The position numbers were made by a program, and so were the translations under genes. Source: Sphingomonadales bacterium UBA656 (lineage in GTDB: Bacteria > Pseudomonadota > Alphaproteobacteria > Sphingomonadales > Sphingomonadaceae). Taken from it: 64,000 bases of DNA. The DNA lies in contig DBOC01000002.1 of NCBI GenBank assembly GCA_002299895.1, positions 62,001-126,000 on the forward strand, read 5' to 3'. Below, one piece after another: positions 1 through 7,655 of this stretch (the stretch's first letter is position 1; each line of letters starts with the position of its first letter). The notes under the pieces were generated by a model. That model saw only the letters and a list, made by a program, of their open reading frames with translations, ran no database searches and was not told the origin of the DNA.

Positions 1-267
1 AAAGGCGCGGGCTTCGTCATATAAAACCCGCCCTGTGAAATTATTGGCGGTCGCATAGCGCATATCGAGCCGTATCGCGGGGTCGAGCTTTATCAGTTCC
101 AATAATCTTTTGGGGTCATCGGGCGTGAGCGCCGCAGCCCTGTCCGCGGGAATAAACAACACATCACGATCGGGCCCTATAGACGCGCAACCCGCCAATG
201 GCAGGGCCGCCAGCCCAAAGGCCACCGCACGGCGGGAAAGGGTTATTCCGCGTCCTTCGCCAGCCAT
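1..267 (-). CDS. VanX-like D-alanyl-D-alanine dipeptidase lipoprotein (partial, C-terminus outside window)
   Basis: Only the first 89 codons are present; the gene runs off the left edge. The protein opens with a twin-arginine-like stretch (SRRAVAFGLAALPLAGC) that ends in a lipobox cysteine, so an exported lipoprotein is predicted. The mature part reaches a segment LDMRYATANNFTGR followed by VLYDEARAF, which is characteristic of the N-terminal part of the M15D (VanX/DdpX) D-Ala-D-Ala dipeptidases; the zinc-binding region is not in the window. The chosen ATG at 267 overlaps the end of accC by 25 bases, so the gene is probably translated from the same minus-strand transcript as aroQ-accB-accC. 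The family call rests on a short stretch. Confidence 0.65.
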   Translation of the reverse strand, partial: MAGEGRGITLSRRAVAFGLAALPLAGCASIGPDRDVLFIPADRAAALTPDDPKRLLELIKLDPAIRLDMRYATANNFTGRVLYDEARAF

Positions 268-1592
268 TCTTCAAGCCATTTGATGGTGTAATTGCCATTC
301 TGGAAATCAGGCTCTTCCAACAGCCGTTGATGCAACGGAATAGTGGTCTTCATGCCCTCAATCACAAATTCGCCGAGCGCACGGCGCAAACGCATCAGGC
401 ATCCTTCCCGCGTCTGACCATAGACGATCAGCTTGGCGATCATGCTGTCATAATATGGCGGGACTTTATAGCCATGATAGAGCCCACTATCGACGCGGAC
501 ATAGAGGCCGCCGGGCGGGTGATACCAGCTGACGGTGCCAGGTGAGGGCATGAATGTGCGCGGATCTTCGGCATTGATCCGGCATTCCACGGCATGGCCG
601 GTGAAGGTCACATCCTCTTGTTTGAACGAAAGCGGCTTGCCCTCCGCCACGCGGATCTGTTCGCGCACGAGGTCGATGCCCGTGATCATTTCGGTAACAG
701 GATGTTCGACCTGCAACCGTGTGTTCATTTCGATGAAATAAAATTCACCATTTTCCCACAGAAACTCGATGGTGCCCGCCCCGCGATAGCCCATGTCGGC
801 CATTGCCTTGGCGCAGATTTCCCCCATGCGGTCACGCTCGGCTGTCGCCAATATGGGGGATGGTGCTTCTTCCAACACCTTTTGGTGCCGCCGCTGCAAG
901 GAACAGTCGCGCTCGCCAAGGTGGACGGCGTTGCCATTGCCATCACCAAAGACCTGAAATTCAATATGGCGCGGGTTGCCGAGATATTTTTCCAGATAGA
1001 CCGTTGCGTCGCCAAAGGCGGCTTTCGCTTCCGACCCTGCTTGCTGCATCTGGGTCTCCAGCTCTTCTTCGCTGTTTACGACCTTCATGCCGCGCCCGCC
1101 GCCGCCCGAGGCGGCTTTGATGATCACAGGATAGCCAATTTCGCGCGCTATCGCTTTGGCTTCATTGACATCCTCAATCGCGCCGTCGGAGCCGGGGACG
1201 AGCGGCAGGCCTAATGCACCTGCGGTCCGCTTCGCCTCCACCTTGTCGCCCATCGTGCGGATATGCTCGGGCTTTGGGCCAATCCAGGTGATATTGTGGC
1301 TTTCAACGATTTCAGCAAATTGCGCGTTTTCCGACAAGAAACCATAGCCCGGATGGATGGCATCGGCATGGCTGATTTCTGCGGCAGAAATAATCGCAGG
1401 AATGTTCAAATAGCTGTCGGTCGCAGAGGGTGGGCCGATGCAAATCGCCTCATCTGCCAACCGCACATGCATGGCATCGGCATCCGCGGTGGAATGGACG
1501 GCAACCGTCTTGATCCCCATTTCATGCGCCGCACGATGAATGCGCAGCGCAATTTCGCCACGGTTGGCGATAAGGATTTTTTCAATGGCCAT
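243..1592 (-). CDS. accC: Acetyl-CoA carboxylase, biotin carboxylase subunit
   Basis: Carboxylates the biotin on AccB with ATP and bicarbonate, the first half-reaction of malonyl-CoA synthesis for fatty acids, in the cytoplasm. The 449-residue protein has the full family length. It starts with the biotin-carboxylase N-domain (KILIANRGEIALRI), has the ATP-grasp glycine loop KAASGGGGRGMKVV near residue 160 and the catalytic segment EMNTRLQVEHPVTE near residue 290. It lies 2 bases downstream of accB on the minus strand, the usual accBC arrangement. The carboxyltransferase subunits accA and accD are not in this window. Confidence 0.97.
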   Translation of the reverse strand: MAIEKILIANRGEIALRIHRAAHEMGIKTVAVHSTADADAMHVRLADEAICIGPPSATDSYLNIPAIISAAEISHADAIHPGYGFLSENAQFAEIVESHNITWIGPKPEHIRTMGDKVEAKRTAGALGLPLVPGSDGAIEDVNEAKAIAREIGYPVIIKAASGGGGRGMKVVNSEEELETQMQQAGSEAKAAFGDATVYLEKYLGNPRHIEFQVFGDGNGNAVHLGERDCSLQRRHQKVLEEAPSPILATAERDRMGEICAKAMADMGYRGAGTIEFLWENGEFYFIEMNTRLQVEHPVTEMITGIDLVREQIRVAEGKPLSFKQEDVTFTGHAVECRINAEDPRTFMPSPGTVSWYHPPGGLYVRVDSGLYHGYKVPPYYDSMIAKLIVYGQTREGCLMRLRRALGEFVIEGMKTTIPLHQRLLEEPDFQNGNYTIKWLEEWLAKDAE

Positions 1593-1594
1593 GT

Positions 1595-2071
1595 TTACGC
1601 AATCACCAACAAGGGCTGGTCAAATTCAACCGGCTGGCCGCTTTCGACCAAGATTTCGGTGACGGTTCCCGATGTGGCGGCGACAATCGGGTTCATGACC
1701 TTCATCGCTTCGATAATCATCACAGTATCACCGGCTTTCACTTGCTGCCCTACGCTGACAAAGGGGGCAGCGTCGGGTTCCGGCGTCAGATAAGCGGTGC
1801 CCACCATCGGTGATTTCAACGCATTGGCAGATATCGCAGGGGCGCTGGGCGCGGCTGGGGCGGCGGGTGCTGGTGCAGCGGCTGCTGCTGCAACGTGTGC
1901 GGCCATCATCGGTGCGGCCACAGCGGTCATATTGCGCGATACGCGGATTTTGCGTTCGCCGTCTTCAACCTCAATTTCGCTGAGACCCGTGTCATTGAGC
2001 ATCGCCGCCAATTCGCGGACAAGGTCAGTGTCGACCTGCATGCTGCCAGTTGTTCCTGTCTTTACCGCCAT
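1595..2071 (-). CDS. accB: Acetyl-CoA carboxylase biotin carboxyl carrier protein
   Basis: Carries the biotin that shuttles carboxyl groups between AccC and the carboxyltransferase. The 158-residue protein has an N-terminal helical part, an Ala/Pro-rich flexible linker (about residues 50-80) and a C-terminal biotinyl domain with the motif EAMKVMNPI, in which the lysine is the biotinylation site. A strong ribosome binding site (AAGGAG) precedes the ATG. It sits between aroQ and accC on the minus strand and is very probably co-transcribed with accC. Confidence 0.96.
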   Translation of the reverse strand: MAVKTGTTGSMQVDTDLVRELAAMLNDTGLSEIEVEDGERKIRVSRNMTAVAAPMMAAHVAAAAAAPAPAAPAAPSAPAISANALKSPMVGTAYLTPEPDAAPFVSVGQQVKAGDTVMIIEAMKVMNPIVAATSGTVTEILVESGQPVEFDQPLLVIA

Positions 2072-2114
2072 GAAAAACTCCTTGGGCCCCTGATTTACTT
2101 TGGAGCGCCTAATG

Positions 2115-2555
2115 TCAAAGTTGTAACGCTACGTCCAGCGCCAGTTCGTACGACTTTGCGCCATGCCCCGCAAACACCGCTTTTGCGGCCATGCTCACAT
2201 AGCTCAAATGCCGGAAAGCCTCCCGCTGATGCGGGTCGGATAGATGCACTTCAAACACCGGGACGGTGATGGCCTTGATCGCGTCCAATAGCGCAATGGA
2301 TGTATGCGTGTAGCCTGCCGCGTTCAGCAACACCGCCTTTGCGCCGACGGCTTGGGCCTCGTGCAGCCAATCAATCAAATGACCTTCATGGTTCGACTGC
2401 CGAAAATCAATCACTGCCCCTGCGGCACGCGCACGGTCGTCCAAATGGCCGGCAATATCATCCAGCGTATCGGTGCCGTAGATTTCGGGCTCTCTTGTGC
2501 CCAGCAAATTGAGATTTGGTCCGTTTAGAACAAAGATTACCGGCTGATCAGCCAA
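2115..2555 (-). CDS. aroQ: Type II 3-dehydroquinate dehydratase
   Basis: Converts 3-dehydroquinate to 3-dehydroshikimate in the shikimate pathway. The sequence has the type II hallmarks: VLNGPNLNLLGTREPEIYG at the N-terminus with the catalytic tyrosine, the NHEG loop, LNAAGYTHTS, and EVHLSDPHQREAFRH with the active-site histidine region. The open frame extends upstream to 2879, but homology begins at 2540-2555. I therefore choose the TTG at 2555, which has a GGGGAA ribosome binding site 7 bases upstream and gives 146 residues, the usual length. It heads the minus-strand aroQ-accB-accC group and is divergent from thiSG. Confidence 0.93.
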   Translation of the reverse strand: MADQPVIFVLNGPNLNLLGTREPEIYGTDTLDDIAGHLDDRARAAGAVIDFRQSNHEGHLIDWLHEAQAVGAKAVLLNAAGYTHTSIALLDAIKAITVPVFEVHLSDPHQREAFRHLSYVSMAAKAVFAGHGAKSYELALDVALQL

Positions 2556-2631
2556 AGTATATTCCCCAGATAATGTCAAAGCAGCGGTTGCGCAGCTTGC
2601 TTGCCCGTCACTATATGCAAGTGAATAAAAA

Positions 2632-3651
2632 ATGCGAGATGAAATGACCTCTACCCTGTCCTCCGATAGTATCGCCCTCACCTTGAATGGCGAGCTGCGC
2701 CGTTTTCGCGCCCACGCCACCGTAGCCGATCTTGTCCGTGATATCGGCCTTGATCCGGCAAAGGTCGCGGTGGAGCGGAATTTGGAGATTGTCTCGCGCT
2801 CGACATTGGAAGATGTCGTGCTAGCGGATGGAGATAGGCTGGAGATCGTCCATTTTGTTGGCGGCGGACAAGACAGCACCCCGAGCGATAGCTGGACCGT
2901 AGCAGGGCGGACATTTCATTCGCGGCTGATTGTTGGGACAGGCAAATATAAGGATTTTGAACAAAACGCCGCGGCTTTGGTGGCGTCGGGTGCCGAAATC
3001 ATCACCGTGGCGGTGCGCCGCGTTAATGTGTCGGATCCCAAAGCGCCGATGTTGACCGATTATATCGATCCCAAAAAATATACTTATTTGCCCAATACCG
3101 CCGGATGCTTCACCGCCGATGATGCAATCCGCACCTTGCGGTTGGCACGCGAAGCGGGTGGCTGGGATCTGGTCAAACTTGAGGTATTGGGTGAGGCAAA
3201 GACGCTTTATCCCGATATGCGCGAAACGTTAAAGGCGACCGAGGTTTTGGCCAAGGAAGGTTTCTTGCCGATGGTCTATTGCGTCGATGATCCGATTGCC
3301 GCCAAGCAATTGGAAGATGCGGGTGCCGTCGCGGTCATGCCGCTTGGCGCGCCGATTGGTTCAGGGCTTGGTATTCAAAACCGCGTCACCATCCGCTTGA
3401 TTGTCGAAGGCGCGAAGGTGCCCGTATTGGTCGATGCAGGGGTTGGCACCGCGTCCGATGCTGCCGTTGCTATGGAATTGGGTTGTGAAGGCGTGTTGAT
3501 GAATACCGCAATTGCCGAAGCCAAAAATCCTGTCGCGATGGCAACGGCGATGAAATTGGCGGTCCAGTCGGGCCGCATGGCCTATCTGGCGGGCCGCATG
3601 GGACGGCGATTATATGCGGACCCCTCCAGCCCGCTTGCGGGATTGATTTAA
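2632..3651 (+). CDS. thiG: ThiS-ThiG fusion: sulfur carrier protein / thiazole synthase
   Basis: Makes the thiazole phosphate moiety of thiamine from deoxyxylulose phosphate, dehydroglycine and the ThiS thiocarboxylate. Residues about 13-80 are a ThiS-like beta-grasp domain (LTLNGELRRFRAHATVADLV ending in VHFVGGG). Residues about 90-339 are ThiG, with the Schiff-base lysine in DLVKLEVLG and the phosphate-binding segments VLVDAGVGTASDAA and VLMNTAIAEA. In most bacteria ThiS is a separate protein that ends in Gly-Gly; here the Gly-Gly is internal and read straight through into ThiG. An in-frame ATG at 2644 is a possible alternative start. No TPP riboswitch was recognisable in the 76 bases upstream. 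Confidence 0.93.
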   Translation: MRDEMTSTLSSDSIALTLNGELRRFRAHATVADLVRDIGLDPAKVAVERNLEIVSRSTLEDVVLADGDRLEIVHFVGGGQDSTPSDSWTVAGRTFHSRLIVGTGKYKDFEQNAAALVASGAEIITVAVRRVNVSDPKAPMLTDYIDPKKYTYLPNTAGCFTADDAIRTLRLAREAGGWDLVKLEVLGEAKTLYPDMRETLKATEVLAKEGFLPMVYCVDDPIAAKQLEDAGAVAVMPLGAPIGSGLGIQNRVTIRLIVEGAKVPVLVDAGVGTASDAAVAMELGCEGVLMNTAIAEAKNPVAMATAMKLAVQSGRMAYLAGRMGRRLYADPSSPLAGLI

Positions 3652-3662
3652 AACCGAACTTT

Positions 3663-4406
3663 CTACTTTCCGGCCAGCCGTTTGACATCGGCGAGATATT
3701 TACGCCCGATGCGCATCGCGTGCTCCTCGCCGAGCAAAGCGTGCCAGACCCCGCCACCTTCATGCCGAAGGCCCGTGATAAGATCGCGGCGCACAATATG
3801 GCTGCGGTGGATGCGCTGAAATTGTTGTGGGTCCAATCTTTGTTCCAGCGCAGAAATCGTCTGGTGGAGCAAATAGCTGCGGCCGTTGGTATGCAACCGC
3901 ATATAATCTCGCTCGGCCTCAATCCGTTCAATGTCCATGGCGGCGACGCGAATAAGCTCCGCGCGATGCGACACCCAAAATTCATGCGCATAGCGGATAT
4001 CTGCTTTTGCCGATGGGGTGGGCAGTTGCGTCTCGGCTGCGGGCGCGGCAGAGGCGCGGGTGATCGCACGGCCAAGACGTTCGCTTGATACAGGTTTCAG
4101 CACATAGTCCACGACATCGAGGTCAAAGGCCTCAACCGCGAAATTGTCATATGCCGTGATCAAGATGATCGCGGGTTTTTTGTGCATCAGCCCTAAGGCG
4201 CGGGCGGCGTTGATACCGTCCATTTTGGGCATGCCAATGTCGAGAAAAATGAGATCCGGTGTCAATGTTTGGGCAATGCGTAGCGCCTCCACCCCGTCAT
4301 TTGCCGTGCCCACGATTTCGATGATGGGATGATCCGCGCTTAACATTTGCAGGCGCTCAATGGCCAGCGGCTCGTCATCGACAATCAACGTCCGCAGTCG
4401 CCTCAT
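3663..4406 (-). CDS. LytTR-family response regulator
   Basis: DNA-binding response regulator of the AlgR/LytR type. Residues 1-115 form a receiver domain (LIVDDEPLA at the N-terminus, phosphoacceptor aspartate in LIFLDIGMP, conserved lysine in DYVLKPVS). Residues about 140-247 are a LytTR DNA-binding domain (ERDYMRLHTNGRSYLLHQTI, then FQRIHRSHIVRRDLI). Its ATG overlaps the stop of the upstream histidine kinase by 4 bases, so the two are translationally coupled and form one two-component system. The target genes are not evident from the sequence. Confidence 0.94.
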   Translation of the reverse strand: MRRLRTLIVDDEPLAIERLQMLSADHPIIEIVGTANDGVEALRIAQTLTPDLIFLDIGMPKMDGINAARALGLMHKKPAIILITAYDNFAVEAFDLDVVDYVLKPVSSERLGRAITRASAAPAAETQLPTPSAKADIRYAHEFWVSHRAELIRVAAMDIERIEAERDYMRLHTNGRSYLLHQTISALEQRLDPQQFQRIHRSHIVRRDLITGLRHEGGGVWHALLGEEHAMRIGRKYLADVKRLAGK

Positions 4407-5530
4407 CGGCGTATCCTTGGGTTCAGAGGCAAACTCAGATTGGCGACAAAGCCCCCGCCAGCTATTGCTTGGGTATCGAGGCGCGCTGCGGATTTATAGC
4501 GGGCTTCCAATCGGTCCCGAACATTGGCCAAGCCAATGCCATTTCCGCCGACATGGTCAGGTTCGACCACTTCGCCATCGTCGATCACGCTGAGGATAAG
4601 AATATCGCGCTCCGCTTTGGCGCTGATGGTCAATTGGACCGGACGGGTGGTGCGGGACACCCCATATTTAATCGCATTTTCGACCAAAGGTTGCAGGATC
4701 AATGCTGGGACATGCTGGCCCATCAAGGTGCTTGGAATGTCGATTTTGACACGGAGCCTTTTGGGATAACGCACGCTTTCAATTTCGAGATAGAGCCGCT
4801 GAAGCTCAACTTCGTCTGCGAGCGTGACATCCTCCAGCGGATCCGACGACAGGCTGGTCCGATAAAAATTGGACAGATTCTGGATCATCGCTTCGGCCTC
4901 TTTGGGCTTTCCCGTCATGACCAAGCTCGAGAGTGAATTTAGCGTATTGAAAAGGAAATGTGGATTAACCTGATAGCGCAAGGAACGCAGCTCAGCATCT
5001 TGGGCGGCTTGCGCAAAGCGCGATGTTTTGCGTTCGGCTTCGCGCACTTCACGGGCGTAACCAATGGCAACGTAGAGCGAGCCCCATGCGATCAGGAAAA
5101 AATAATGTGTCACCGAAATATCGGCAATTTCCTGCCAAAAGGACAGGCCGAGTTGCGCTTTTAAATTTTCAACCGAGCGGCCGAGGCTTGGGTCTTTAAA
5201 CAGGCTGATGGGTTCATAGAGGTTAAAGATATAGAAATTGGCGGAGGCCAATATCATCGCGCAGGGAATGGCCGCTACGAACGCCAGACCGACCCGAAAG
5301 CCAAGCGCGCGGCGGTCGGCCATGCGCAAACCGACATAGAGCAGCCAGGTCACCAACACACCGACTAGCGCGACCATCAAGCGCCGTTCGAACAAGATAG
5401 CTTGCGCCGGAAATTCCAGCAATGCGGCGCGCAGCGACAGGATCAGAGCATAAAAGGCCCAAAAGCCAATTATGGTGAGCAATGCCATCTGGTGACCAAT
5501 GAGCGGCTGCGGGGATTTATATCTCTCCAT
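4403..5530 (-). CDS. LytS/YehU-type sensor histidine kinase
   Basis: Membrane sensor kinase of the His_kinase (PF06580) family. The N-terminal about 150 residues contain several hydrophobic helices and no clear extracytoplasmic ligand domain. The phosphorylation motif is YQVNPHFLFNTLNSLSSL, followed by an HATPase module with LQPLVENAIKYG (N box) and GGNGIGLANVRDRLE (G box). It is the first gene of the pair with the LytTR regulator. The signal it senses cannot be told from the sequence. Confidence 0.93.
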   Translation of the reverse strand: MERYKSPQPLIGHQMALLTIIGFWAFYALILSLRAALLEFPAQAILFERRLMVALVGVLVTWLLYVGLRMADRRALGFRVGLAFVAAIPCAMILASANFYIFNLYEPISLFKDPSLGRSVENLKAQLGLSFWQEIADISVTHYFFLIAWGSLYVAIGYAREVREAERKTSRFAQAAQDAELRSLRYQVNPHFLFNTLNSLSSLVMTGKPKEAEAMIQNLSNFYRTSLSSDPLEDVTLADEVELQRLYLEIESVRYPKRLRVKIDIPSTLMGQHVPALILQPLVENAIKYGVSRTTRPVQLTISAKAERDILILSVIDDGEVVEPDHVGGNGIGLANVRDRLEARYKSAARLDTQAIAGGGFVANLSLPLNPRIRR

Positions 5531-5561
5531 AGCCTTTCATAGCGCATTTTTCGTCGCTTGC

Positions 5562-5575
5562 ACCATGTGCATGGT
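5562..5575. promoter_or_regulatory. Short inverted repeat upstream of the histidine kinase
   Basis: ACCATG-TG-CATGGT, perfect 6-base arms with a 2-base centre, lies 32 bases upstream of the kinase ATG. It could be an operator for the adjacent two-component pair, but no recognised LytTR-type direct repeat is present, so the role is a guess. Confidence 0.25.
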
Positions 5576-5638
5576 TTCTCGTCGAAGGCTTCGCCAAGTT
5601 TGTCGAATGTTTATCTTCGGCAACGGGCGTCTATCGCT

Positions 5639-6343
5639 TTAGGCGTCTTTACGCCGATAGCGGAAATACCAGACTTCGTGCCCGAGGCGGCGCGCCTTTG
5701 CTTCATAGCGGGTTTCCGGCCAGCCGCCGGGGCGGTTTTGGAAATCGGACGCGTTGTTGCACAGCCAGTCAAATTGCTGCCGGTGACGCTGCATGATCAT
5801 CAGCGCGTGGCGGACATAGATGGGATGGTCGGTGCCAAAACGGAATTCACCGCCGGGTTTCAACTTTGCGGCGATCAAATCCACCGGCCCGTCATTCATC
5901 ATCCGGCGCTTCACATGCCGCGCCTTTGGCCATGGGTCAGGATGCAATAGATAAACAAAGGACAAGGACCCGTCGGGAACACGGCGGAGCATTTCCAAAG
6001 CGTCACCCATATGCAGGCGCACATTGCGCAAGCTGCCTTCACGGATATGCGATAGCGCTTGAGCAACGCCGTTCAGAAAGGGCTCGCAACCAATAAAGCC
6101 GTGATCGGGCAAAAGGTCCGCGCGAAATGCCAAATGCTCCCCGCCGCCAAAACCGATTTCGAAATGCATTGCGCGGTCGTCGCCGAATAGCTCTCTGCTG
6201 CTCAGCGCGCCTTCGTCGGGCACCGAAATCTGCGGCAACAGATTTTCGACCAAGTCATTTTGCTCGGAACGCAGCTTTTTGCCCTTTGAACGGCCGTAAA
6301 GGCGGTTCAGCGTCGTTGGATCACCGATTTTGTTCGCAGTCAT
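5639..6343 (-). CDS. trmB: tRNA (guanine-N7-)-methyltransferase
   Basis: Methylates G46 of tRNAs using SAM. The sequence has the TrmB signature set: RLYGRSKGKKLR at the N-terminus, FEIGFGGGEHLAFRA (SAM-binding loop), GCEPFLNGVAQAL, FVYLLHPDPWPKARHVKRRM (catalytic region) and RFGTDHPIYVRH. The open frame extends upstream into metK, but family homology starts at the ATG at 6343, giving 234 residues. It follows metK, the SAM source, on the minus strand with 43 bases between. Confidence 0.94.
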   Translation of the reverse strand: MTANKIGDPTTLNRLYGRSKGKKLRSEQNDLVENLLPQISVPDEGALSSRELFGDDRAMHFEIGFGGGEHLAFRADLLPDHGFIGCEPFLNGVAQALSHIREGSLRNVRLHMGDALEMLRRVPDGSLSFVYLLHPDPWPKARHVKRRMMNDGPVDLIAAKLKPGGEFRFGTDHPIYVRHALMIMQRHRQQFDWLCNNASDFQNRPGGWPETRYEAKARRLGHEVWYFRYRRKDA

Positions 6344-6386
6344 GCGGGTGGCGGCTAAACTTTCAGCCGCCACCCTGCAAGTTGAA

Positions 6387-7595
6387 TTACGCCAGCGCTG
6401 CTTTGAGGTCCTTGACCAAGTCGGTGCGTTCCCATGGGAAGAAGTCACCTTCGGGCTTACGACCGAAATGGCCATAAGCGGCGGTCTTACGGTAAATCGG
6501 CTTGTTCAGGCCAAGATGCGTGCGAATGCCGCGCGGCGTCAGGCCGCCGAGTTTCTCTATACCCATGATCGCGGCCTCAATTTGGTCATCGCCGACTGTG
6601 CCGGTGCGGTGCGTATCGACATAAAGCGACAAAGGCTTGGACACGCCGATCGCATACGCCAATTGAATGGTGCAGCGTGTTGCAAGACCAGCGGCGACGA
6701 TATTCTTCGCCAAATAGCGCGTAATGTAAGCAGCCGAACGGTCGACCTTGGTTGGGTCCTTACCCGAAAACGCGCCGCCGCCATGCGGGGCTGCGCCGCC
6801 ATAAGTGTCGACAATGATCTTACGGCCGGTCAGGCCCGCATCACCATCAGGGCCGCCGATTTCGAAGCTGCCCGTTGGGTTGATGTGATATTCGGTGTTG
6901 GTCAGCAGGTTTGCCGGCAAGAGGTCCGCAATGACGCCCTTCACATAAGCATGCAGCTCGGCTTCCTTCGCACCTTCGTCATATCCGGGTGCGTGCTGTG
7001 TCGATAAGACGATAGCGGTCGCGGCCTCTGGCTTGCCATCATTAGTGTACCGCAAGGTGACTTGGCTTTTGGCATCGGGTTCCAGAAATGGCGCAGCGCC
7101 AGAATGGCGGTCTGCGGCCATGCGCTGAAGGATCTTGTGGCTGTAATCCAGCGTTGCTGGCATCAGGTCAGGGGTTTCGGTCGAGGCGTAGCCGAACATG
7201 ATGCCCTGGTCGCCAGCGCCTTCGTCCTTATTTTCGCCTGCGTCTACACCCTGCGCGATTTCGACCGATTGGCCATGCAGGTTGTTTTCAATGCGGAGAT
7301 TTTCCCAATGGAAGCCCTTTTGCGCATAGCCGATTTCTTTAACAGTGCGGCGGACGGTGGCTTCAATCTCTTCCTTCGCGCCCTCGGCCCATTGCCCATT
7401 TTCGTAAACGCCTTTGCAGCGGATTTCGCCCGCGAGCACGACCAATTGGGTGGTGGTCAAGGTTTCGCACGCGATGCGTGCTTCGGGATCTTTGGATAAA
7501 AACAGATCGACGATGGCGTCGGAAATCTGATCCGCAACCTTATCAGGATGTCCTTCGGAAACGGATTCAGACGTGAAGAGGTAATTTGAGCGCAT
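6387..7595 (-). CDS. metK: S-adenosylmethionine synthetase
   Basis: Makes SAM from methionine and ATP. The 402-residue protein carries the family signatures TSESVSEGHPDKVADQISDA at the N-terminus, GAGDQGIMFGYA, and GGGAFSGKDPTKVDRSAAY with phosphate-binding residues. The insert seen in alphaproteobacterial enzymes makes it slightly longer than the E. coli protein. It lies between lnt and trmB on the minus strand. A perfect 18-bp palindrome 29 bases upstream of its ATG is a likely operator for SAM-responsive control. Confidence 0.97.
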   Translation of the reverse strand: MRSNYLFTSESVSEGHPDKVADQISDAIVDLFLSKDPEARIACETLTTTQLVVLAGEIRCKGVYENGQWAEGAKEEIEATVRRTVKEIGYAQKGFHWENLRIENNLHGQSVEIAQGVDAGENKDEGAGDQGIMFGYASTETPDLMPATLDYSHKILQRMAADRHSGAAPFLEPDAKSQVTLRYTNDGKPEAATAIVLSTQHAPGYDEGAKEAELHAYVKGVIADLLPANLLTNTEYHINPTGSFEIGGPDGDAGLTGRKIIVDTYGGAAPHGGGAFSGKDPTKVDRSAAYITRYLAKNIVAAGLATRCTIQLAYAIGVSKPLSLYVDTHRTGTVGDDQIEAAIMGIEKLGGLTPRGIRTHLGLNKPIYRKTAAYGHFGRKPEGDFFPWERTDLVKDLKAALA

Positions 7596-7624
7596 GGTTT
7601 TTCCAGTCTATTACTGTGTCTGCG

Positions 7625-7642
7625 TATAAAGAATTCTTTATA
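7625..7642. promoter_or_regulatory. Perfect 18-bp palindrome upstream of metK, probable operator
   Basis: TATAAAGAATTCTTTATA is an uninterrupted palindrome in the 60-base gap between the lnt stop and the metK start. Its size, symmetry and position fit an operator of an ArsR-family methionine-cycle regulator (SahR/SamR type), which are known to control metK in proteobacteria. The identity of the regulator is inference; no such gene is in this window. Confidence 0.5.
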
Positions 7643-7655
7643 TCGATTTGCGCCC

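Noticed and set aside
2556..2631. TPP riboswitch before thiSG
   Set aside because: The 76 bases between aroQ and thiSG are too short and lack the conserved CUGAGA-type core.
2556..2879. N-terminal extension of the dehydroquinate dehydratase
   Set aside because: The open frame lies antisense to thiS and has no family similarity; type II enzymes start at the VLNGPNLNLLG strand.
7596..7655. SAM riboswitch before metK
   Set aside because: The gap is only 60 bases and is dominated by the 18-bp palindrome; no pseudoknot-type pairing with the conserved core of SAM-II or SAM/SAH aptamers could be seen.
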